Shown: one piece after another, positions 9,203 through 17,400 of the stretch
How positions within the stretch are numbered: the stretch's first letter is position 1
Layout: each line of letters opens with the position of its first letter
NCBI RefSeq assembly: GCF_024721115.1
Contig: NZ_JAMDHK010000005.1
Coordinates: 150,833-214,832, forward strand
Reading direction: 5' to 3'
Length of the DNA: 64,000 nucleotides
From: Salipiger pentaromativorans
Lineage (GTDB): Bacteria; Pseudomonadota; Alphaproteobacteria; Rhodobacterales; Rhodobacteraceae
The notes under the pieces: generated by a model
The model's database searches: none
Seen by the model: the letters and a program-made list of their open reading frames with translations, nothing else
Told to the model about the DNA's origin: nothing
Translations under genes and position numbers: made by a program

Positions 9203-10546
9203 ATGACCCCGACCGACGCCACGGGCTCCGGACAGACGCCGTTCGAAGCACTGCAAGCGACAGCGCTGGCCTTGATGGCACAGGCAGAGAGCTTTCTGAC
9301 CAGCTTCCTGCGGCCCTGGAATTTCTATCAGATCGGCATCGCGCTCGGGGTCTTTGTCGTCGCCCATGTGCTGGCGCATTACCTGACCCCGGTGCTGCGC
9401 GACTGGATGCGCGCGCGCGAGGGCTGGCCGACCTGGCGGATGCGCGTCCTGATCGTCCTGCAACGGCGTCTGCGGATGATCTTCTTCGTGATCCTGATCT
9501 GGCACGTGGTCGGCGTCATGCGGCAGGTCACCTGGCCGTCGCGGTCCTATCTTCTCGAGATCATCGCCGAGCTGGGGAGCGCCTGGCTGCTGATCGCGCT
9601 GGCCACGCGGCTGATCGCCAACCCGGCGCTGCGGCTGCTGGTGCGCTACGGCGCCTGGACCTGGGTGACGATCTCGATCCTCGGGCTCACCGACGAGACC
9701 GAGGCGCTGCTGGACAGCATCGCCATCGACCTGGGCGGGGCGCGGCTGTCGCTCTGGCTGGCGGTGCAGGCGGCGGTGCTGTTGCTGGCGCTGATCACCC
9801 TGGCGCGGTTTCTCGCCGGCGCCAGCGCCGCGAGCATAAGGCGCAACGAGAATATCAGCCCCTCGATGCAGGTGCTGGCAGTCAAGTTCCTTCAGGTGAT
9901 GCTCTATGGCGCCGCCTTCTTCCTGGCGCTGAAACTGGTGGGGGTGGATCTGACGGGGCTTGCGGTGCTCTCGGGCGCGATCGGCGTCGGGCTGGGCTTC
10001 GGCCTCCAGAAAGTCGTGTCGAACCTGGTGTCGGGGGTGATCATCCTGCTCGACAAGTCGATCAAGCCCGGCGACGTGATCTCGCTGGGCGAGACCTTTG
10101 GCTGGATCAACGCATTGGGCGCGCGCTATGTCTCGATCACCACCCGGGACGGCAAGGAATACCTAATCCCGAACGAGGACCTGATCACCGGGCAGGTGGT
10201 GAACTGGTCGCATTCCAACGATTTCGTGCGGCTCGACATCTATTTCGGCACCTCTTACGGCGACGACCCCCACGCCGTGCGGCGCATCGCCGTCGAGGCC
10301 GCCAAGGGCGTGACGCGGGTGCTGACCGACAAACCGCCGGTCTGCCATATCGTGGGGTTCGGCGACAGCTCGGTCGATTACATCCTGCGGTTCTGGATCT
10401 CGGACCCGACCGGCGGGCTCACCAACATCCGCGGCAATGTCTATCTCGCGCTCTGGGATGCGTTCCGCGAGAACGGCATCAGCATCCCCTTCCCCCAGCG
10501 CGAGGTCCGGGTGCTGAACGACACGCCGCCGCGCGCGCTCGACTGA
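9203..10546 (+). CDS. MscS-family mechanosensitive ion channel
   Basis: This 447-residue small-conductance mechanosensitive channel protein releases osmolytes under turgor stress. The N-terminal half has several membrane segments (for example FYQIGIALGVFVVAHVLAHY, SAWLLIALATRLI, LWLAVQAAVLLLALITLA). The pore helix and MscS core are clear in AVLSGAIGVGLGFGLQKVVS, followed by SGVIILLDKSIKPGDVI and YLIPNEDLITGQVVNWS, then the beta and alpha/beta C-terminal domains. The ATG at 9203 follows AGGAGG by 12 bases; an in-frame TTG nine codons upstream is less likely. It appears to be monocistronic. Confidence 0.92.
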   Translation: MTPTDATGSGQTPFEALQATALALMAQAESFLTSFLRPWNFYQIGIALGVFVVAHVLAHYLTPVLRDWMRAREGWPTWRMRVLIVLQRRLRMIFFVILIWHVVGVMRQVTWPSRSYLLEIIAELGSAWLLIALATRLIANPALRLLVRYGAWTWVTISILGLTDETEALLDSIAIDLGGARLSLWLAVQAAVLLLALITLARFLAGASAASIRRNENISPSMQVLAVKFLQVMLYGAAFFLALKLVGVDLTGLAVLSGAIGVGLGFGLQKVVSNLVSGVIILLDKSIKPGDVISLGETFGWINALGARYVSITTRDGKEYLIPNEDLITGQVVNWSHSNDFVRLDIYFGTSYGDDPHAVRRIAVEAAKGVTRVLTDKPPVCHIVGFGDSSVDYILRFWISDPTGGLTNIRGNVYLALWDAFRENGISIPFPQREVRVLNDTPPRALD

Positions 10547-10685
10547 GCGGAACGCGCTGGCCACGCCGCCCGGGCGGAGGCGGAACCGCCCCTTTCCTCG
10601 CCGTAGTGACGGGACGTTGCGGCTGACAAGCGCCGCCGCCTCCGCTCATACTGCGCCGCGAACCGGGGTAAGGAGAGAACTCGCA

Positions 10686-11864
10686 ATGTCCGACGAAATC
10701 GTCATTCTGAGCGGCGCGCGCACCGCCATCGGCACCTTTGGCGGTGCGCTGGCGGGGCTGCCGCCCATCGAGCTGGGCACCGTGGCGGCCAAGGCGGCGC
10801 TGGAACGTGCCGGTGTCGAGGGCGGGCAACTTGGCCATGTGGTCTTTGGCCATATCATCAACACCGAACCCCGCGACATGTATCTCAGCCGGGTCGTCGG
10901 CATGCAGGCCGGTGCGCCCGACAGCGTTCCGGCGATGAATGTGAACCGGCTCTGCGGATCGGGTGTGCAGGCCATCGTCTCGGCGACACAGTCGCTGATG
11001 CTGGGCGACGCCGACTTCGCGCTGGCGGGCGGCGCGGAATGCATGTCGCGCGCGCCCTTCATCATTCCCGATCAGCGCTGGGGCAAGAAGATGGGCGACA
11101 TCAAGACCATCGACATGATGGTCGGCACGCTGAGCTGCCCCTTCGGCACCGGCCATATGGGCGTGACCGCCGAAAATGTCGCGACAGAGCACGGCATCAC
11201 CCGCGCCGCGCAGGATGCCTTTGCCGCCGAAAGCCAGGCGCGCGCCGCGCGGGCCATCGAAGCCGGGCATTTCAAGGAGCAGATCGTTCCGGTCGAGATC
11301 GCCTCGCGCCGCGGCACGGTGGTCTTCGACACCGACGAGCACCCCAAGCCCACCACGGCCGAGGGGCTCGCCGGGCTGCGACCCGCGTTCCAGAAGGACG
11401 GGAGCGTCACCGCCGGCAACGCAAGCGGCATCAATGACGGCGCTGCGGCGCTGGTGCTGGCGCGCGCCGATGCGGCAGCGGCGGCGGGGCTGACACCACG
11501 GGCGCGGATCCTGGGCTATGCCCATGCCGGTGTGCGCCCCGAGGTGATGGGCATCGGCCCGATCCCCGCGGTACAGGCGCTGCTGAAGCGCACCGGGCTC
11601 GCGGCGTCGGATTTCGACGTGATCGAGTCGAACGAGGCCTTTGCGGCGCAGGCCCTGGCGGTAAATGCCGAGCTGGGTCTGGATCCGGCCAAGGTAAACC
11701 CCAACGGCGGTGCCATCGCGCTGGGGCATCCGGTGGGCGCCACCGGCGCGATCCTCACGGTCAAGGCGCTGTACGAACTCGAGCGCACCGGCGGCTCGAA
11801 AGCGCTGATCACCATGTGCATCGGCGGCGGTCAGGGCATCGCGCTCGCCATCGAGCGGATCTAA
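10686..11864 (+). CDS. acetyl-CoA acetyltransferase (thiolase)
   Basis: This 392-residue thiolase II condenses two acetyl-CoA, or cleaves 3-ketoacyl-CoA. The nucleophile is Cys90 (NRLCGSGVQAI); His348 (GGAIALGHPVGATGA) and Cys378 (MCIGGGQG) complete the triad; NEAFA (316-320) contributes the oxyanion asparagine. The start MSDEIVILSGARTAIG has AAGGAGAG ahead. The frame is open for 23 codons upstream without a better site. It could serve polyhydroxybutyrate or ketone metabolism; no phaB or other partner lies nearby, so the physiological role is left open. Confidence 0.93.
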   Translation: MSDEIVILSGARTAIGTFGGALAGLPPIELGTVAAKAALERAGVEGGQLGHVVFGHIINTEPRDMYLSRVVGMQAGAPDSVPAMNVNRLCGSGVQAIVSATQSLMLGDADFALAGGAECMSRAPFIIPDQRWGKKMGDIKTIDMMVGTLSCPFGTGHMGVTAENVATEHGITRAAQDAFAAESQARAARAIEAGHFKEQIVPVEIASRRGTVVFDTDEHPKPTTAEGLAGLRPAFQKDGSVTAGNASGINDGAAALVLARADAAAAAGLTPRARILGYAHAGVRPEVMGIGPIPAVQALLKRTGLAASDFDVIESNEAFAAQALAVNAELGLDPAKVNPNGGAIALGHPVGATGAILTVKALYELERTGGSKALITMCIGGGQGIALAIERI

Positions 11865-11900
11865 CGCACCGCGTTTGCGGGCGGTCTTCGGCAAGGCCGC

Positions 11901-13922
11901 CTAGCGCAGTTCGATCGAGACGCGCCCGGCCTGCCCGGTCGCGTCGATCACCGACAGGGTTGTGAACCCCGGCCCCGCAACCGGGGCCAGCAGTTCAGAG
12001 GCGTGCTGGCGGGTCGCGATCACGTCACCATCGGCCAGCAGCGTATAGGGGGGCGTTCCGCCCCGCAGCTTCACCGGCACGCCGCGCGGATCGGCGGCGA
12101 GACGCGCGCCCTCGGGCGGGAAGGTGACGCGCAGCGCCGGCGCCGCGTCGGGCCCGTCGCCGAAGCGCTGAAGATGCGGCGGCAGCGCGGCGTTGCCGAC
12201 CAGCAGGGTATCCGGCGGCGGCACCGGCAGCGGTTCGGGCGTTGCACGGGCCCGACCCAGCGCCTCGAAGAGCAGCGGCGCGGCAAGCTGCCCGCCGAAG
12301 GCCCCGGGCACCGGCGTGCCATCGGGCCGCCCGATCCAGACCCCCGCCACATAGCGCCCGTCGAACCCCAGCGCCCAGGCGTCGCGATGCCCGTAAGAGG
12401 TTCCGGTCTTGTAGGCCACCCGCCCCGGCGGCCCCGCCTGCGGCGGCGGCGCCAGCCCGGCCAGAATATGCCCGACCTGCCAGGCGGACCGCGCAGTCAT
12501 CAGCCGTGCGGGCGCCGTCGCCGCGCTGTCCGCCATCCAGCGCAGGGGCCGCGCCTCGCCGCCATGGGCCAGCGCGGCGTAAAGCGTCGTCATGTCCCAA
12601 AGCGTCAGCCCGACGCCGCCCAGGCTCACCGCCAGCCCGGGCGCCCCGCCTTGCGGCAGCTCGGGGTGCAGCCCGGCCTTGTCCAGCGCCGCCATAAGAT
12701 GCGCCGGACCCATCGCCTCGGTCAGCCGCACCACCGGGATATTGAGCGAGAGCTGCAACGCGCGCGCGATCCGCAGCTCGCCGCGAAACTGGCCGTCGAA
12801 ATTCTGCGGCGCATAGGTGCCGAACTGCACCGGCGTGTCGGAAATCAGCGTTTCGGGATGCGCCAGCCCGCGGTCGAAGGCCAGCCCGTAGACCAGCGGT
12901 TTCAACGTCGAGCCCGGCGAGCGCAACGCCTGTGTCATATCGACAAAGCCCTGCCCCCTGGTCTCGGAATAGGCGGGCGAGCCGATACTGGCCAGCACCT
13001 CTCCGCTTTGATGGTCCGCCAGGATCAGCGCCATGGAAAGCCGCGGATCCCGACGCGCCATATAGGTGGCGGCGAGCCGCTCCAGGCTTTCCTGAAGCGC
13101 CCGGTCGATGGTCAGATCGTGCCGCCCGGCGCCAAGCGCCAGGGCGCGGTCGGCCAGATGCGGCGCGATCAGGGGAAAGTCGCGCCGGTGCTCCGGCGCC
13201 GGGTCGCGCAGCGATACGCGCGCCGTTTCGGCGTCGATCACCCCGGCGCGGGCCATCCGCGCCAGAACCCGGTCGCGCGCCGCCCGGGCGGCCTGCGGGT
13301 GCCGGTCGGGGCGGCGCGATTCCGGCGCCTGCGGTAAGGCCACGAGCAAGGCCGCCTCGGCAGGCGTCAGCCGCGCCGGTTCCTTGCCGAACCAGGCCAG
13401 TGTCGCCGCGCGCAGCCCCTCGACATTGCCGCCATAAGGCGCAAGCTCAAGATAAAGCTGGAGGATCTCCGCCTTGCTCAACCGGCGCTCCAGCGCCAGG
13501 GCCAGCCGCATCTGCCGCAGCTTGCCGCGCCAGGCGCCGGTCGTGCCGTCCTCCAGCAGCCGTGCCACCTGCATGGTCAGCGTCGAGGCCCCGGACACAA
13601 TCCGCCCCGCCCGCAGCCCCTGCCAGACCGCCCGCGATGTCGCGACAACGTCCACCCCCGGATGGGCATAGAACCGTTTGTCCTCATAGGCGACGAGCAT
13701 GTCGAAGAACAGCGGATCGACCCGGTCGAGCGACAGCGCCATGCGCCAGAGCCCGTCCTCGACCGTATAGGCCCGCAGCAGCCTGCCGTTGCGGTCGCGG
13801 ACCTCGGGCGCGGTGGCGTGCACCAGCACCGGGATTTCGGTGGCCTCGACCCAGCGCTCGGCCGCATCCCGCGCAACCGCCACAGACCACAGCAGCGTCA
13901 CGAGGAGGACAAGCCTACGCAT
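11901..13922 (-). CDS. pbpC: penicillin-binding protein 1C, bifunctional
   Basis: PBP1C is a class A peptidoglycan synthase at the inner membrane. The 673-residue product has a short N-terminal membrane anchor (MRRLVLLVTLLWSVAVA), a GT51 transglycosylase domain with catalytic Glu80 in AYEDKRFYAHPGVD, and a transpeptidase domain with Ser338-TLK341, SLN (391-393) and KTG (504-506). A C-terminal BiPBP-type beta domain covers about 585-673. The start ATG at 13922 overlaps the glycolipid-binding gene by eight bases. Together with YfhM it forms a pair known in many Gram-negatives, where the macroglobulin is thought to guard the periplasm while PBP1C repairs the wall. Confidence 0.94.
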   Translation of the reverse strand: MRRLVLLVTLLWSVAVARDAAERWVEATEIPVLVHATAPEVRDRNGRLLRAYTVEDGLWRMALSLDRVDPLFFDMLVAYEDKRFYAHPGVDVVATSRAVWQGLRAGRIVSGASTLTMQVARLLEDGTTGAWRGKLRQMRLALALERRLSKAEILQLYLELAPYGGNVEGLRAATLAWFGKEPARLTPAEAALLVALPQAPESRRPDRHPQAARAARDRVLARMARAGVIDAETARVSLRDPAPEHRRDFPLIAPHLADRALALGAGRHDLTIDRALQESLERLAATYMARRDPRLSMALILADHQSGEVLASIGSPAYSETRGQGFVDMTQALRSPGSTLKPLVYGLAFDRGLAHPETLISDTPVQFGTYAPQNFDGQFRGELRIARALQLSLNIPVVRLTEAMGPAHLMAALDKAGLHPELPQGGAPGLAVSLGGVGLTLWDMTTLYAALAHGGEARPLRWMADSAATAPARLMTARSAWQVGHILAGLAPPPQAGPPGRVAYKTGTSYGHRDAWALGFDGRYVAGVWIGRPDGTPVPGAFGGQLAAPLLFEALGRARATPEPLPVPPPDTLLVGNAALPPHLQRFGDGPDAAPALRVTFPPEGARLAADPRGVPVKLRGGTPPYTLLADGDVIATRQHASELLAPVAGPGFTTLSVIDATGQAGRVSIELR

Positions 13923-14466
13923 CGGCCTCCCAGAGCCCCGGATAGCTCGTGACGAAGCCGTTGGCGTCCACGGCAAGCTGCGTGCTGTCGTCGTTCTGCT
14001 CGGACCGGTAGCCGACAAGCTGGCCGCGCTCTCGGGTATAGCTCTGCTCCACCGCCGAGATCGCCGGCCCCGGCAGGCGCAGCCAAGCCGCGCGGGTGGT
14101 GAGCCGCCCCACATCGGGCAGGCGGCGCAGCGGCATGAGATTGGTGGCCGGCGTGAACGCGAAATCCACGTCCTCGCAGCCCGCGAGCTGCGGCTGCGGT
14201 GCGCCGTTCAGCGCCCAGTCCTGCCCGCTGCGGACCAGCTTCACCGCCATATCCGCACCGCCATAGCTGCCGGTCAAATCGGCGCTGAGCGTGCGCCAGT
14301 CGGCGCCGATCCGCACCACATAATCCAGTGCCGCCCAGCCGGTGCCGTCCCGGAACCGGGCATGCCCGACCAGCATGTAACCGCCATCCAGATGCGCCAG
14401 CCGGCATTTGTCCTCGCCATCGCGGTCGAGCGCGCGCCAGCGGGTTGTGGCAATGGTCCCGGTCAT
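13915..14466 (-). CDS. putative glycolipid-binding protein (PF06475/DUF1089 type)
   Basis: The 183-residue product matches the putative glycolipid-binding family by its motif order: LDGGYMLVGHARF (26-38), ALDYVVRIGADWRTLSADLTG, DVDFAFTPATNLMPLRRLP, AAWLRLPGPAISAVEQSYTRE and the closing DANGFVTSYPGLWEA. It has no signal peptide, so it is probably cytosolic. Biochemical function is not established in the family to my knowledge. It is wedged between yfhM and pbpC with a 4-base overlap upstream (ATGA) and an 8-base overlap downstream. This implies coupled translation with two periplasmic wall-defence proteins. Confidence 0.85.
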   Translation of the reverse strand: MTGTIATTRWRALDRDGEDKCRLAHLDGGYMLVGHARFRDGTGWAALDYVVRIGADWRTLSADLTGSYGGADMAVKLVRSGQDWALNGAPQPQLAGCEDVDFAFTPATNLMPLRRLPDVGRLTTRAAWLRLPGPAISAVEQSYTRERGQLVGYRSEQNDDSTQLAVDANGFVTSYPGLWEADA

Positions 14467-17400
14467 TCGATCACCATCGTGCCCGAGGCAGTGGTCGCGC
14501 GATAGTCCGGACGGTACATGTCCTCGACCAATGCGGCGGGGTGGTGGAACACCCCGGGAGAGACCGCGCGAACGATATAAGCCAACCGGATCGGGTCGCT
14601 TCCGGACTGGTTGACCGCCGCGAGGAACCGGTCGCTGCGAAATTCGGAATACTCCGTCTGCGCCGGTTTCAGCCAGTCGAGCCCGCGAATATCGCCGGCG
14701 CGGATCAGGTTGGGGTTGTCGATCTCGAAGCCGGCGGGCAGCGCATCGTTGACCATGAGCCGCGCCCCCCCGGGTTCGGCCGGGCGAACCGTCAGCACCG
14801 CCACCAGCCGGTCGCCCTGCCGCACGGGGCCCGAAAGCGGCGTCCCGTCCATGGCGAAATACTCCCGGGTCAGGGAATAGCCGTACCCTCCGGCCTCGGT
14901 CTGCCCGTCGGGCACCCCCAGCGCCGTCAGGGTGATCGGCGTGGGGCCGGTGCCGGTATTGGCGATCTGCACGGGATCCAGCGCCTCGCCCGCGATGCGC
15001 CGCAGGAACGGCCCCGAAACGGGCGTTCCGTCCAGCGCGATCCCCGAAGAGGACGGATCCTGCACCAGCGCGTGCGCAGCCAGCAGAGACCAGGCTTGCT
15101 CCTGCGTCGACATCGACCGGGAAACCGCCGCGATGCGCGTCACCAGCGCCTCGCGATCCACCGCATCCGAACGCGCCTCGACCGCCAGCGACAGCAGCCC
15201 CGCCGCATCGCGCAGGACCGAGCCGTAATCGGCCCGCCAGACCCGCGCGGGGCTGCTTTGCCCGGCAATCCGGGCGGCAGCCTTGGCGAACATCCGGTCG
15301 GCGCGGGTCTGGTCGCCATAGCTCGCCAGCGCGGTGCCGAGCTGGGCCTGCGCCAGCGGCGAGGCAAAGGCATCGGCGCGCTGGTCGGCGTAATAGCGCA
15401 GATCGCCGATGGCGGCCTGCCCCTCGCGCGCCAGCACCATCAGCGCATAGGCGATGTCCTCGCCGCCGCTGTCGAAATCGGGCGCATAGGCGATGCGGTT
15501 CTTGAGATTGTCGAGCGCCGCGCGCAGCGCCAGCTCGGGCACGTCCTGGCCCGCCGCGCGGGCGCGGGTCAGGAAATCGCTGACATAGGCGTCGAGCCAG
15601 AAATCCCCCGACCCCGCGCTCCAGAGCCCGAAGGCGCCGTTCGCGGCCTGCCGGGTCAGCAGCTTGGTGATGGATTGCCCTACGCGCCGGTCGATCTGCG
15701 CCTTGCCGCCCAGCCCCAGCGGCTCGGTGAGCGCGCTCATGTAAAGCAGCGGCAGCGCCTGCGAGGTCACCTGCTCGGTGCAGCCATAGGGATAGCGGTC
15801 GAGCGAGGCCAGCAGCCCCGGCGCGTCGAACCGCGCCAGCGGGCCGGCGGAGACGACCAGTTCAGAGCCCTCGCGGCGGAACCCCGACAGCGCCGCGCCG
15901 TCGAGTGTAAAGCTCTGACCGGGATCGAGAGTGAAGCGGCGGGTGCGGCCCACCGGCGGATCGTTGGCGCGGATGCCCACGGTCAGCGTCTTGGTCAGAC
16001 GTTTGCCATCGGGCGTGGTCAACGCCAGCGCAATCTTGTGATCGCCGGGGTTGCCCGCCGTAAGCGGCAGGCTCAGGCGCTGCGTCTCGCCCGCCCCCAG
16101 CGTGACCGCGCCCGGCACCGACAGCGCGTCGAGGGTCAGCCCCTCGGCGCTGATCCGCAGCGGCATCTCGCCGGTCGGGCCCGTGGCATGGGTGATCTCG
16201 AGCAGCATCCGCGTGGAATCGCCCGGCGCGAGGAAGCGCGGCAGCGAGGCGCTCAGCACCACCGAATCGCGCACCAGCACATCCTGTTCCGCCTGCCCCA
16301 CGGCGCTGCCCGTCCAGGCCACGGCCATCAGCCGCACGGTGCCGTTGAAATCGGGCATGTCGAAGCTGACCTCGGCGCGCCCATCCGGCCCGACGGTCAC
16401 CGGACCGGAAAACAGCGCCACCAGTTCCTCGGTCGGCGGCGGCGATTGCAGCCGGGCGGAGGCGTCGGCATCGCCCCCCGAACGGATCGTGCCCATGGCA
16501 CCGTTCATCCCATCGATGAGCCGCCCGTAGAGATCGCGGATCTCGACCCCGAGCCGGCGCTGACCGAAATAATGCCCCGAGGGATCGGGGCTGTCGAACC
16601 CGGTGAGATTCAGGATCCCCAGATCGACGGCGGCCACGGTGACATGCGCGGTCTCGCCCTCGGCCACACCGTCGACAAGGAGCGCGGCGGTCAGCGGCCC
16701 GCGCGGGGCGCTTTCGGCGGGCGCTTCGAAACGGACGGCAAGCTGACGGTCGCCCGGGTCGATGCCCGCATGGGCAAGCCCCAGGCTGCGGGCCGGGTTC
16801 TGCCCGGCGGCGGTGTCCATCGGCCGGATGACCTGCGCGGTGACATAGGCCCCGGCGCCCCAGTCCTCGGTGACCGGCAGGTCGATGACGCTTTCGCCCT
16901 CGGGCAGCTCGACCGCTTGCATGGCGATCACCCGGTCGGCCAGAACGGTGATCAGCGCCTTGCCGGCATAGCGCGGCACAAGCCGGAGATGGGCGGTCTC
17001 GCCCGGCGCGTAGGCGGGCTTGTCCAGCGACAGGTCCAGCGTGTCGGGCGTGGCCATGGCGTCGGCCGGGGCGTACCACCCCGCGCTGAACCCGACCGAG
17101 GAGGCGACATAGGCGCCGTCCGACCGCTCCACCACCAGTTCGTAGCTGCCCCAGTCCACATCCGCCGTCACGCGCAGCGGCTCGGCGCCCAGCGCGGCGC
17201 TGCCGCTGGCAACGGTGCTGCGGGTGGTGACCGGCTCCCAGTTCCAGTTGCCGTAAAGCTGATACCACTGATAGCGGGTGGTTACACGGTTCACCCGCCA
17301 TTCCACCGCCATCGGAACCGGCGTCAGCGCGGGCCCCACCGCCTGTAGCAGAAACGCCGCCTCGCTGCCTTCCGGCAATGTCCCGTCGAACTCCGGGCGG

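Noticed and set aside
14328..17348. 1000-codon plus-strand frame opposite the alpha-2-macroglobulin gene
   Set aside because: Composition (Arg/Gly/Gln/His-rich) and lack of motifs mark it as a mirror frame. The macroglobulin frame has a signal peptide and thioester motif.
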